Assembly (NCBI GenBank): GCA_025201705.1
Contig: MU616569.1
Location: forward strand, 61,142-125,141
DNA length: 64,000 nt
Origin: Dissophora ornata
Lineage: Eukaryota > Mortierellomycota > Mortierellomycetes > Mortierellales > Mortierellaceae
Direction: 5' to 3'
Shown here in pieces: positions 48,447 to 60,727 of the stretch. The notes below the pieces were generated by a model. The model was not told the origin of the DNA, searched no databases, and saw only the letters and a list, made by a program, of their open reading frames with translations. How positions within the stretch are numbered: position 1 is the stretch's first letter; each line of letters starts with the position of its first letter. A program made the translations under genes and the position numbers.

Positions 48447-48522
48447 ATAGGCAGGGGAACATGTAAAGATCGAATGATACGAATAAAGAGAGAAATGATG
48501 CCAGGCTGTACGCATTAGAATT

Positions 48523-48673
48523 GGAATGATAGTAAGAATCAGTAATGATAGTAAGAATCTGTAATGATAGTAATAATCCGTAATGATAGTAAGAATCCGT
48601 AATGATAGTAAGAACCCGTAATGATAGTAAGAACCCGTAATGATAGTAAGAATCAGCAATAATGGTAAGAATG
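48523..48673. repeat. 19-bp minisatellite, eight units
   Basis: Eight head-to-tail units of GTAATGATAGTAAGAATCC with few substitutions (last-base and AATC/AACC variants). It begins 76 bp after the FAHD1 stop, so probably within or just past its 3' UTR. Minus-strand frames through it encode a Tyr/Ile-rich repeat but have no gene support. There are no spacers, so it is not CRISPR-like. Confidence 0.85.
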
Positions 48674-48858
48674 TTGGCCACAGTTGGGGCATGGATCAAT
48701 GTTCAACCATGAACCGAGTACTCCCATGAATCTGTGGCTGTTCGCCCGATACCCGATAGATCAACAAAGGAATCTTGTTTATAATAGGGGGGGTTAGCTC
48801 TTTCTTTTTTTTTTTTTTTTGCTTTATCACCTCTCCATCCTTCCCATAGATACAGGCA

Positions 48859-49982
48859 ATGTCTCATCGATTGTTTCTCCAGGCTGCCCTAGTCCCGTTT
48901 CTCCATGCAGCCCTAGCCCCGTTTTTGGTCCTGGCGCTGGCCGGACTGGTCATCGTCGATGCTCAGCTGCAATATGCAAACAAACAGAGTCCGCTCCGCT
49001 TCAAAAATTGCAAACCAGCCTCTATCAAGAACATGATCGTCTTTGGCGACTCCTTCAGCGATACCGGCAATGTATTTCAACTCTCCAAGGGAACCTGGCC
49101 ACGCCCCACCTATTATCGTGACGGTCGATTCTCGAATGGTCCTGTCTGGTCTGACTATGTATGCGCCCTATGATCACTGCTGCTGCTGCTTCTGCATAAA
49201 AGGACCATCAGACTCAACGTATTAACCTGTTTGTGTAGGTCGCAGCAGACAGGCAACTCAGCCTCACCAACTTTGCCTTTGGGGGGGCGACCACAGACTC
49301 CAAGGTTGTGCAGGGATACTCGGGCAGTGGTTCAGACATTCCCGTGCCTGGATTCATTCAACAGATCGAAGATTATTATCTAGCGGGCGGATTCTCATTG
49401 GATACCACCGCAATGGACTCGACCCTGTTCGTCGTCAACTTTCAGGGCAATGATTTCTTGTTCGACGCGACTGTAGGGACAGAGACTGTGCTCGCCAACA
49501 TTGAGCGAGGCATCCGCCGATTGGTGCAAGTGGGCGCTAAACATATGATCGTGGTCCAGAACTTTGACATTGGCATGGTGCCTTTCTTCCGATGGAACGA
49601 GACGCTCTCCCAGCAGAACAGTGCTTTGGCAAAGAAACAGCACGATGAGTACCAGGACTTGATCCGTAGGCTTGCCGAGGAATATGGCCGTCCATTGAGG
49701 GGGGGAAACAAGGCCTTTTATAACTGCATGGATAGCAGTAGCATGAGCGCCTCTTCAAGAAAGGTCAACATTACATTCTTTGACCTATTTGCACTCTTTA
49801 AACGATTGAACAGCCCTCAGCAGCTGAAGCGGATGGGGATCACGGATGTGATCCACGGATGTGTGAGTGATGATGCGATTACCGGCTGCCTTGATCCGGA
49901 GAGCCACTTTTTTTACGACTCTTTCCACCCGTCGACTAAGGTCCATCGCGAGGTTGCTGACGGAATCTTACAGCTGTTCTAG
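48859..49982 (+). CDS. Secreted GDSL/SGNH-family esterase
   Basis: Two exons: 48859-49158 and 49239-49982, 347 residues. Residues 1-35 are a signal peptide. Block I is [10 protein letters not shown] with the nucleophile Ser65. Block II is [10 protein letters not shown] (oxyanion Gly about 115), block III QGNDF (Asn171) and block V DSFHPS with the Asp327-His330 pair. The overall pattern is that of fungal GDSL lipases/acetylesterases (CE16-like or thermolabile-haemolysin-like), acting outside the cell on acyl or acetyl esters. One N-glycosylation site (NETL) is visible. The intron is 80 nt. A second in-frame start upstream is absent; the leader contains a long T-run. Confidence 0.92.
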
Positions 49983-50546
49983 TAGTGATGCAACACGGTA
50001 GACGGCCACAGCTGCAGCCATGGCTTGGCCTAATAAAGAATAATTACCGAAACTCAACGGCCCTCTTTCTTGTTCTGATCGATGCATGGGGACAAAAAAA
50101 AAAAAGAAGGGGGCCAAGGCAAGGAGAGCAGGCATGAGCAGAGGAGAGAGAGACAGAGAGAGAGATAGACGACAAGATAAAACACAGCTCTTTTATTTTA
50201 TTTTTTTTTTATCTGTGCAGGTCTTGAGCCCCCCAGCAAGACGAGTAGATGCAGACTTCGCATCCCTCTCTTCTCTCTTCATTCCAATCCCACGCCTCAT
50301 TCTGATTCCACGCCTCGCTGGATCTCGACGCTCCCCCTCTCAGGCACTACAAACTAGGGCTTTCTTGCCAAACACTAGCCACACCATCGACTAGCCGCGG
50401 CTCACTCCCTATAGCTACTACAGCTCGCCTGTCGACTCCGTCCTGTCTGCTCTTTACTTCTTGTCCAGCTTATCTCTTTCCCACTTCCCAGCCAGAGTCG
50501 TATTTCACAGCCCACCAACATTCACTCGACCCAGACTTCGCCACAC
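49983..50546. other. Intergenic, pyrimidine-rich leader of the next gene
   Basis: Contains a GAGAGAC-rich tract (50139-50170), a T-run and a C/T-rich stretch up to the start at 50547. No gene is seen. Confidence 0.4.
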
Positions 50547-53500
50547 ATGCTTGCCGGGGATCGCCCTCCGCTTCCCAGCGCTAGCAGCCGCTACAGCTTC
50601 CATGGCGAGTCCAGCCACGACCCAGCTCTTCACAGCAGGACCACGACCCGGAAGCGACTCACTCAACAACAATCCTTCCTGACAGGAGGAGGGAGTGCCT
50701 CCCATTCCCGGCATCGATCTTTATCCACAGCATCAGCGGCACGACTAACTACCTCCCCCGAATCTGCGCTCGCAAAGGAAAAAGAGTTTATGGCAAACAC
50801 CAGAATATTGGCCATGTCGAACTTGATTGATTCTTTCGCCTCGTCCTCTCATACCAAGCAGGGCTTTTACGGGAAGCAACTAAAGGTCATCGGGTCATCT
50901 TCCTCATCCCCTTCTGCAACAGGGGCAGAGCTGGACCTGACAATAAAGGTATTTAGGCATCACGTTGATCTCCAAGCTCCCTTTGGAATATAACAGAGTA
51001 AAAATAACAAGCACGTTTGTGATATGCACTTACTTCTTTCTCCATCTCATGCAGATCCACGTCATTGAAAACACATGGACAACTTGTCCATTGCTTCCGC
51101 CGTCGACCATCCTCCACCGCTGGAAAGTTACTCACATAGACACATCCAATCAGACTGGCATTGAACCAACACATGAGGGCTTTGGACCCGATCTCGGTAT
51201 GATTTTGTCAGACATGGAGATTGCTGTCCTAAAATTTATGCTGGTGGCGCATGGATCCATCCGACGCTTGCTAATAATAGCGGAAGCTTGTTCATTTGTT
51301 CCACTCTACCGGTATCAGCACACTCCAGGGACGGAAAGGATGTCCCTTGGGTCCAAGCAGCGTTGGAGAGGACAGAGACGATTTCGCCAGTGCCCTCGCC
51401 TACATTTGACCAGCGATCACGGAGGCCGCTTTCCACGTATTCAGTCTCGTCGTACACGGGACAGATCGAAGCGCAGACGCACATTGCCGTTCTATCGAAT
51501 GCTCTTTGCTTCGTCGCCAACAAAGCTGGGGATTATATTGTGCAGCTATCTGTCCACGCACCGTTTGTGGCGGGCACTGGTTCCCGCGGCATTCACCTCT
51601 CCTTCATCCCTAAATGCCGGAGTAACTTTATCCAGTTTCGGGTGCTGCCTTCCAATGAGGTCAAGGCAGCGGTAGCCGAGTCGGATCTCGAGGAGAGAAC
51701 TGAGACCATGGGTGGTCATGATCGGAATGGAATCAGTCTCAGCGATACTGAGGGGTTTGAGTTTAACGTCCATCCCAAGGTCGTGTCCTTGGATGAGACA
51801 CATTTGAATCCCGACTCGGATGAGGATGCACAGTTCTGGCTAGAGGTTCAGGAACTCTTGGTAGGGCGCGATCAGCTTGTTGGAAAACTAGTCGCGAGCG
51901 ACGAAGAGACGACGCCAGGTGGTGTGGACACACAAGATGGCATGCCAGTAGCCAGCATCGCAGAGACGAGGAAAGATATATTTGAGGTCGCCGGCTGTTT
52001 CCCACCAAGCTCATCCCTGCACGTGTCCTGGATGTGTCGAGACGTAGCCAATTTCGTTCAAGATGTTGATCAGGACATGATGATCAACATCACCGGCCTA
52101 CCTGATCAAACAAAGTCATCCACGTTGTTACAGGATCGAAAGCGGAAAGATCCCGAGGATAGTCACGCACTTGATCAGGCGGACCAGGACGAAGAACTTG
52201 AGTACGAGCACCTCGAGATGGATGATGGCGATTTGATTATCTCTGCAGATGATATCTTGACGCTGACTGTCCAAAAGCTCGGATGGAAACAGCCGTTCAT
52301 GGATTTTTCAGTTGAGCTTCCAGACACTCAGCACGGACAAACTGATGATGTACCGCTGCTGGAGATCAGTGGGGATGCTGTGCAGGACTGGGAAGCAATT
52401 GTGCCAGAGGGCGATGAACCAGCTTCTGCTTCTGAACTAGAGAGCCTGGAAAAGGATTCAACAGTGGACCAGGAAACGCGTCCACCTCTGGCATATCGAG
52501 TCTGGTTCTTTGCAGGCACCGAGGGAACGACACAAGTTCACGTTGGCATTCGTGTCGGCCAGGCAGTGTCGGTCGGCTATGGCAAGGATATTATCTGTCA
52601 TATCCCCAAAATCAAGGTTCAAGGTGCAAGTATGGACAAGGGACGGATTCGCATCCACACGAGTAACGATCTTGTCATTCAAAGATGCGACACGCGTCTC
52701 ATGGAAGCGTCTCCTGCGGATGACCACTCCAAGTTAGAGGATGGTGTGTCTACAAGACATCAACCCGTGTTACACTTTCAATATCAGTCTTCAGACTATG
52801 AGCTCGCAGTTGTTGCCCAACGATACCAAGCTTTAGCTCGCATTGCAAGAATTGAACGGGTCCGAGCCGAGATCGGTGTCAGTGGCCAGCAACAGCCAGG
52901 GTTTGCGAGGATTGTGCTGTCCAACGTTGTTCTGCCGCAGCAGGACGACCCATATCTACGTGTGTATCAGCTCGATGGCGCGGAAGTGTGGAACGTCTTG
53001 GTGGATGGAAAGCCATGCTCAAAATCGATTCAATTCATGGACCGAAAGCCGTCTGGCCAGCGGACTATACTTGTTCCTATCCCCGAGGAGTCATCGGACA
53101 GTAACAATCTTCACCAAGTTGAAATCAGCTATGGATTCAATACCCTTGACCGTGAATCAGAGGAGGACCTCGGTGAAGAGACCGTGATCTCGACGATAAA
53201 GCTCGCTGTCCCTGGGTTCAATCTACCTGTTGGCGAATATGTGGTTGTTGCCAATCTGCCAAAGCTTGAAAAAGGTATCATGAAGCAAGCTAAGAACGAT
53301 ACCTTAGAGAGGCATTGATCTCGATGATGCTAACTAAGAAATTATGTTCTTTGATAGACATGGACTATGAAGAACCCACAGGGGATTTCGAGGTTATGTC
53401 TAACCTTGGTCTACCCGGCCAGCGAAGGACGATTACTTATGGCGCATACATGATGCTCGGCCGACCTAAACTCTCCATCCGGACAGCTAAGATAGCAGCC

Positions 53501-54382
53501 AGATATGGAAACGGGCCAGGCGTGGAGACAGTGGCATCAGAAGCTCATGAGCAGAACTCTGCAGAGTTGCTAGAGCAGATCAGCAGGAGTAATTTGCATG
53601 CGACCGTGGTAGTTCACGACCCTCAGCAACCGCCTTTTAATACCGGACTTGTCACATCTCAGCAAGCAAGTCAGAGACATCCCCAACAGCCTCTCGAGTT
53701 CCATAACCCTCAAGTAGAGTCTACGCTTGACGGAGAGATTCTTCCAGTGTTGAGCGCGCGTGCGAACGCCGCAGAACCTGGCGCGGCGCCGGGGCTGGGA
53801 CAGACATCCTCTCCTCAGGTTGGGTCCCCTGCTCTGCTACGGTCGACCTCACGCATGACATTCAACTCTCAGGAGACATTTTCATTGAAATCGATGTCAA
53901 CTGAGCATGTGCTATACCTGGCCCGTCGGTGGTGGAAGCCAGTAATGTCAGGAGTGGCAGCACTTGCACTGGTATTCATGATTATCAACGTCGCAGCCTT
54001 CCAAGAGACAAAATCGACTTCCCTGGATCTTGTGAGTGTGCCGGCATGGCGACGGCCCTTTGCTGCATTTGGTAGATTGTGGTATGATTCGTCTGTTGGC
54101 AATAGACAGACCGTCTTTGGTAGTGGCCTAGATGAGGTGTCAGAGACCTTTGATGTCGACGATATGTTTGCGGTAACTGCGAGCGTCGAGCCCTTGCAAG
54201 AGACACCTGTGCCGGAACCGACCCATGGCCTCGAGGTCAGAGGACCGCCTGCCGCGAGCCATGATGATCCATACGAAGACAGCGATTATGGGAAACAGAG
54301 GGATGCTCGACAAGAACCAGCAAGATTCGTAAAGCTGGTCCAGTTTGTCAAGCAGATTGTGCGCGGCTTGAAGAAGTCGTGA
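50547..54382 (+). CDS. Large unrecognised single-pass membrane protein
   Basis: Four exons: 50547-50948, 51055-51196, 51319-53274 and 53358-54382, about 1174 residues with consistent phases. The N-terminal ~80 residues are basic and Ser-rich. The next ~800 alternate beta-strand-like segments (ELDLTIKIHVIENTW, HIAVLSNALCFVANKAGDY, GRIRIHTSNDLVI, RVWFFAGTEGTTQVHVGIR) with acidic linkers. This suggests several beta-sandwich modules. One hydrophobic helix lies near residues 1030-1050 (VMSGVAALALVFMIINVAAF), followed by a ~120-residue tail ending KQIVRGLKKS. There is no signal peptide. I recognise no family. The second intron (51197-51318) is the least certain: other acceptors exist, but only TATCAG at 51318 restores the long downstream frame. 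Confidence 0.65.
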
Positions 54383-55142
54383 TACGGGAAGGGTATGAGA
54401 ACAGGGTGGCAGTGTGTACCCCGTTATTTATTGCTATTGCGAACTTGGCTTTGCTCTAACGAGATGCGTTCAATCTGTCTCCGCTCTGCACACAGTCGCC
54501 ATACAATTGTATGTAATAAACTTGATTTTCCTTGCCAAGACGTACTGTTACAGGCTGGTCGCAGCGATGGTTGTTGAAAAGACGGGTGCGGCTTGAATGC
54601 TGGTGGACTATTGTCGAGTGCAGAGCCCATTTCGAAAATACGACACGCTCCATAAATGGGCGAGTTGCGACGCGTGGGTTTGGGCCAATGAGGATGCATA
54701 GTCCAACAGACGCGCGGATCCAGCAACGAGATCGCGTAGCGGACCGACGCTCCGCTCCCTGTCTTGGGGGGGATAGAACACTGGTGACATGGACGATCGC
54801 CCCTGTGCCCATGCTCGGCGTCATGCTCATCATCCGTACTCCTATCTGGACAGTGTGGCACAACGGAAGAATCATTATGCCATCCACACTCCCCCCTATT
54901 TTTTGACGGACATGACCCATTGTCCATTATTAGCCTGACCTGACCTTGCCCTTAACCTGACCCGACCACGATCCACTGACCCACCGCCTCTTTTTGTTCT
55001 CTCCATTCAATTCTCATTCAACCAGCCATTCTCATTCCTCATTCTTTCCTCCTCCTGCGCCTTTTGCTCGCCTTTTCTTCTATCCACCCCTCCCCCCTCC
55101 CCCCACTCTTCCACAGCACACGCTGCTGTCCTGTATCGCAAC
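54383..55142. other. Intergenic upstream of the LIM protein
   Basis: About 760 bp. Open frames here lack coding character. A 'CCTGACC' short-repeat stretch lies at 54935-54985, then a C/T-rich leader. No gene is seen. Confidence 0.4.
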
Positions 55143-57794
55143 ATGTCGTACATCACCAAGGACCAGCTGAGTATGTCTCCCTCCATACTGTATCCAAGTT
55201 ATGTCACAACTGCGACCTCTTTTTAACGTAGCAACAAACCAATTGCCTTCATTTAATCCACAGATCTCTATCTCCAAAAGGTGAGCAATCAGTCCGCAGG
55301 AGCAGGTGCCAATGGAACTACGAGGTCCCGTTCAACCCTCAATGGACCTCGCCCCCCGACCTTTGGTGCGAAAGCTAGCAGTCGAAAGATATTTCAGGAT
55401 GGTCCCCCCTCTGCGACGCTGCCCTCTCCTGTCACCCCTACAACGGCGCAGCTCGACAATGCGGTCAAGAACCTGAGCCTCTCTTCCATCCCTGACACAC
55501 CAAATCCACAGCCCCCGAGTCCTATATTGGAGTCCATGGGCGAGTCTGGACCAGGAGCAAGCGAACCTATCATGGAATCGATGGGCTCGGATGGCTATGA
55601 GACAGCCAACCCTTTGTATATGCAGCAGTACGGAACAATGCATGGGCAGCCAGGGTACGGCCCAGGGGCAGCACAGACTTGGTCTGCATCTGGATACACC
55701 ATGGGACCACTGTATCAGCAGCCACATCCAGGGGTATTTGGGAATCAGCCAGTTCCTCCCCAGCCCTACCACAATTATCACGACCACAATCAGCAGCAGC
55801 AGCATTCTGTGCATCTGAACCAGGAGCAGTACCTGCGACTGCAGCAGCAGCAGTTTCAACAGCAGGAATATCTGCGACAACAGCATGCTGCTGCCGCTGC
55901 CGCTCACGGATACCATCCCGTACAGCCGTCGCCCACCCATCTGCCGAGTCCAGCAGGATCCCAAATGCAACTGCCTACCTCCACGTCTACGCCCTCCAAA
56001 ACGATCACGCCGCGGATTGTGCCTATTGTCGAAATACCAAAATATACGATCATCAATCCACCCAAAACGGAGATCGATGATACGAACGAGGACCAGGATG
56101 ACGATTGGACACCAGAGCCTCCTCCAAGAGACGTTGCCAAGAAGAGCGACGCCAAACCCTCTGCAAGACCACCGTCACCTCGCACGCCAATCGAGTCCAC
56201 ATCACTCATGGAGCCGCTGCCAACGCTTAATGTTGAGATTCCCAAAAAGCCAGTTTCAGGCGTGTCAGGCTCGCCCAAGTACAAAACTGCTTCTCAACCA
56301 ACAACCCCCGCTTCTATAGCGAATTCCAAGCTGGAGGAGGAGGATAGAGTTCCGTTGCCTCCTCCAAAGGAAGTTCGCCGATATGGATCTACTTCCCCAA
56401 CTTCATTAGCATCGGCAGCATTAGTGACAGAGGATGACAGAGTGCCCATGCCTCCGCCAAGAGAGTTCCGTCGCCAAAGTTCTGCTTCGCCAACTTCAGC
56501 ATCGTCAACATTATCAGTCAGCCCCTCCATTACTTCGACGTCTAGTAGCCCTGCAAAAGCAACCACCCCGACGACTTCTCTCAAAAAAGCAGGTGTCCCG
56601 GCCGCAGGAACTGTGCGCGCAAACTCGGCCAAATTCAACGCCATGGCCGCAGCCTCATCTGGAAAGAAGGAACCAAGCGCAAGATCAAACTCGATGCCTC
56701 TACCCATTCCCGCTGAGGCGTATGCAAACAAGGAACTCCCGCCCATCCTACCAGAGACACTAAAGGAACAGCCTCCCATACCCAAAATGCAGGAGAATCA
56801 GCTGTTCGACGGACAGCCGGACCTTGAGCACGAGAGCAAGTGCATTGTCACAGAAGAGGAGAAACAAATGACAATCCCTCTCGCAGACGACATGTCCATG
56901 GAAGCTGTGGTCGAGGAGAAGGAGCAGGAGATGCCAGGCTCAGGATCGGCGCCCTCACCAGCGGTGGAGAACGTTGCACCTCCTTCCAAACCCTCTCGAA
57001 GGAAAAGCTCTAGCGCAACAGAAACGAATCAGCAGTCGAGCAGCGCCTTTATTTGCTCCAGTTGCGATGAGCCTATCACGGGCATGATGATCACAGCGAT
57101 GGGCAAACGATGGCATTCGGATCACTTTGTCTGCTCTGTATGCGACCTCAATCTGGAGCATATCCAGTTCTTCCAGAAGGATGGAAAACCGTATTGCCAC
57201 CTGGACTATCACGACATGTTCAGTCCCAAGTGTGGTCACTGCAACTCGGCCATTGAGAATGTAAGTCTAGCAATGGAAACCAACTATCCTCGTATATGGT
57301 TTCTGAGTTTGTAGTTTGTTGGGTTCTAACGCGTTTTGTTATTTTTTATTGACAACTCCCATAGGAATGCTTGACGGCGTTGGGGAAAAACTGGCACCCT
57401 GATCACTTCTTCTGTCGAGAGTGTGGTGATCCGTTTGGTGAAGATGGTTACATGGTGCACGATGATTTCCCATACTGCGAAAAAGACTATTTGCGACTCT
57501 TTGCACCAAAGTGCACAGGATGCCAGGACCCAATCCAGGGTGATTTTATCAGTGCCTTGAAGGGCAAATGGCACCGCGACTGCTTTGGATGCACGGTACG
57601 TAATGATTTTTTCCATCGTTCTTTATATGTCGATCTCAATTTATCGCGCTTTGCTGACCCGTTTTATTCATTTCAATGTTTGGCGATGCCAGGTGTGTCA
57701 TATTGGATTCGATACCGCATCCTATTACGTGGAGAACGGCAAACCGTATTGCCAAGCACATTACAAGAGCGGTGCGCAATCTGCGGCGGCATGA
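55143..57794 (+). CDS. Paxillin-like protein with three C-terminal LIM domains
   Basis: Four exons: 55143-55170, 55264-57260, 57365-57595 and 57693-57794, about 785 residues. The first 28-nt exon gives MSYITKDQL and joins NLYLQKVSNQS. About 590 residues are disordered, with a Gln/His-rich part (residues 160-230, short Gln runs), Pro-rich segments (PLPPPKEV, PMPPPREF twice) and Ser-rich parts. LIM1 (about 606-660) begins CSSCDEPITG, LIM2 (about 665-725) CGHCNSAIENECL spans intron 2, and LIM3 CTGCQDPIQG spans intron 3. All zinc Cys/His pairs look intact. The architecture resembles fungal Pxl1/leupaxin, which links Rho GTPase signalling to actin at sites of polarised growth and septation. Confidence 0.9.
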
Positions 57795-57936
57795 TGGACA
57801 TAATCTAGAATAGATTCCCTTAATATATCCCATGTGGGCGCAGTTTCATGGATACACTTTTTTTTTATACCATGTTTCATTTATGAGTTTAATGCAATCA
57901 AGTCGCATGACCCTCACGATCCCCTTCGACTTTTGA

Positions 57937-59277
57937 TTATTGCGCAAAGAAGCCCAACTTCTGGACTGGCTCTCCGCGTTGCCTCTTTGCCAAATCGGCG
58001 TCTGCCTCTTCCTTGATCTTGGCATCTAATTGTTTGATCAGGGTCTGTCCCAAAGTCTTTCCAAACTATGAAGAGCAATTAACCAGAAATTTGGCCATCT
58101 TAATTAGGAGCCAAGATAAAAATAAAAAAATAGGTTATCCAAAACAAACAGGCTGGTTTCTTTTTTTTTTTTTTCTCCGTCCATACCTGGATCATCTCGA
58201 GGAGCAGACTGGGCTCGATCCCTCCATCCTGACCTTTCTGAAGTCCACAGAGTTGTCCTGAGCGATTCACAGCGACGACCAACCTTGCCTCTGTACACAA
58301 CTCTTCCAAAGGCGAGGCATCTACAATATGACGTGCCCCGATCTAGGAAAGGAGAAAGAAACCGCACAAAGTTAGAGTGGTCAAAAAAAAAAAGAACATG
58401 GCCTTGTCAAACGAGCGGAAAAAAATGTGGACCCTACCTTGTTCAATGTGACACAGATGGGCATATCCTCCTTTCCCTCCACAAACTCCGTATCCTCTGC
58501 ATCATCCAATACCTCAAACTCAAACTGACCATCGCCCAAGTCCTGCACTTCTGTCTTGGGGATCCGGGTATCAAAGATAGCAGCGCGAGCGCCCATGAAG
58601 ATGGCATCGACGAGGTTACCACCGTAATCCAAGACCAATGCATCAACGTACAGGATCCAGCATTGCTGACCAGGGATGATGCAGAGTTTTGAAAGATTGA
58701 TCCCTCCTGCTCCAGACGCTGATCCTGCTGTTGCTCCTGTAGATTCTGAAGATGTTGCTGATAATGATGATGGGGATGGTGAAGATGTGTTGTTGCTGAG
58801 AAATCTGGACATCATTTGTGTGAGTTCATTATTGAGTTCGTCGGCGCCTCGTCCCTCAAATTGCTGCGATGCACTTGGCGCACTATTTTTTTTTTTTGTT
58901 GAAACGTCGAGAAATTGTGTTAAGGACCGAGCATGGGATCGGTTGACTCATGGATACGACATGGTAGTTCTCCACCACTTGGAAGGTGCGCTTTTGGCTG
59001 ATCCCTACCATTCTACGCTGCAGATGATCTGTCCTTTATCGGCGCCATCGCCAGTCTCTGCGTCCACCTGGACGGGCCCGATCTCGGCCTTGACACTGAC
59101 GAGGACGTCGGTTCCTCCAGCGATACGTACACGAGCAGAGCCGCTCGTTTGGGACACGACGCCGGTCTCGAGCGTGACCTCACGAAAGTCTGGTCTCTGT
59201 CGCCCGTCGGCCCTGATGTTGCATTCGATTCCCTTGAGGATGTAATCCCTTTCGGCTGGCGAAATTAAACCTGGCAT
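57937..59277 (-). CDS. RRP42: Exosome complex subunit Rrp42 (RNase PH fold)
   Basis: Four exons: 59277-59009, 58882-58438, 58342-58187 and 58065-57937, about 332 residues. The start MPGLISPAERDYI, then IRADGRQRPDFREVTLETGV, SGSARVRIAGGTDVLVSVKAE and CSVECAPSASQQFEGRG (built across intron 1) match Rrp42. QCWILYVDALVLDYGGNLVDA is the second RNase PH half. A Ser-rich insert (SSPSPSSLSATSSES) of about 30 residues is extra. It is a catalytically inactive ring subunit that helps form the RNA channel for 3'-5' degradation and rRNA processing. The gene converges with the LIM gene, with 142 bp between stops. Confidence 0.94.
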
Positions 59278-60727
59278 TTAGGAAGGGCTCTTGTGGGAGA
59301 GTTGGAGAGAGAGAGTTGGGCGGTGTGAGCAAGGAAGGCAGTAGTTGAGCGACGGTCCAGGTTTGTGCGCGCGCAAAGGGGTTGGTTGTTCGAGAAAAGA
59401 AAGGCCAAAAAAAGTGGCTTTTAATTATTGTTGTGTGTGCTGCTCTCGTAGACGGCGTGACTGGGTACCCACGATTTTTCGACCACGAGTTATTGCATTC
59501 TGCAATCCCTAGAAGGCCCCATGATACCCCCAGCGATTCTCACATCCCCCAAGCAGCTGTCCAACACGCAGTCCCACAAAAGTTGACGTGCACTCGACAC
59601 ACGGACACGTGGACACACGCAGCGGAGACTGCGACACAGACACGCTGTACTGTGCAGGCCTTGCAGCGCGAACGGCGTGCTCCCAAATGCGCAATTGGGA
59701 GCAAGGGCAATCGCTTCTTTTGGCGACCGCCGTTGGACACGCAGTGCAGCAAGCCTGTTGGGGTGAGCGCGACAATGACGCACAAAAAAGAAACCCCACC
59801 CGACTGAGGTTCTTTTTGTCTTCTGCGCGCGCTCAATTGGGCGCATTTTGGGTTGTGACCGCTCTACTGTTGCAAGAACTGAACCCATATTTTTAGCTTT
59901 CTTCCTTGTCTGCTCTCACTGCTGTATTCCCTGCACCATCCCACCCCTGCCCATCACTTGACCTCGACTTGTTCCTTCTCTGCATCCCAATCCCATCTCC
60001 CTGCCACCATCGCAGCATAGCTACCGCCCGCTACTTCCACACTCGGACGCCTCGTGGTAGGTACACCATGCCTCTGTCCGAGCAGGCCTTACTTCCTTTC
60101 AACCAAGAGCGAGGGAGTAGACTGGGCTTATTCCTACACTCCCGTGTCACACCGCATTTCTGCAACAAAAGACGTTTTGTTTGTCCCGTATGAGTGCATG
60201 CCATGTGCAGCTGTACAGGAAACAATGCCAAACAAAAAGCGTGGCCTGGGGGGGGGGGGAGATTGGAGGCTCGATGTTGGGGAAGTATGCAGAGGCGAAG
60301 AACAAAGGGCAGAGTGCTCAATTGAGACTGGACAGGTCCTTGATTGTTTCTGTGGGTGGGTGGGTACTTGCATACAGTCACCCCAATCTCGTGGTTGGGC
60401 GTGTGGACCTACTCGATACGCAGATATGAATATCGAGATATGGATCATTCTTGCCCACATTCGCGTGCTTGATCTTCCCCTTCTCCCCACCGCGCTCGCA
60501 GATAAAACGAGAAGCTGAAAAGGGGATGGTGCACTACCCATGCACAAATATTTCTCGTTATCTCGCATCTCTCTCTCTCTCTCTCTCTTTCCCTCTTTTG
60601 TTCGTTCCCTTCCCTTCCCCTTGCTTCATAATTTGTAATTGCCCTTCCCTTCCTCGCCCACTCACTCTCGTATTCCCTTCCCTTCCCTTCCCGTCGCAGC
60701 TTCCCCAATCAATCACCTCTGCTCGAT
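59278..60727. other. 1.45-kb divergent intergenic region
   Basis: Between RRP42 (-) and the unrecognised Ser/Gln-rich gene (+). It contains a G11 run (60250-60260), a CT microsatellite (60567-60590) and CCCTTCCCTTCC tracts (60610-60700) leading into the downstream start. Open frames around 59490-59900 exist in several overlapping frames but lack starts with splice support and resemble no protein I know. A near-palindrome CTCCCAAATGCGCAATTGGG lies at 59680-59699. Confidence 0.45.

Noticed and set aside
48523..48673. Regular repeat resembling a CRISPR array
   Set aside because: Units are contiguous 19-mers without spacers in a eukaryotic genome with a FAHD1 gene next to it; it is a minisatellite.
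59490..59900. Overlapping open frames on both strands upstream of the Ser/Gln-rich gene
   Set aside because: Several frames are open at once because of GC-rich composition; none has a plausible start context, splice partner or protein-like pattern.
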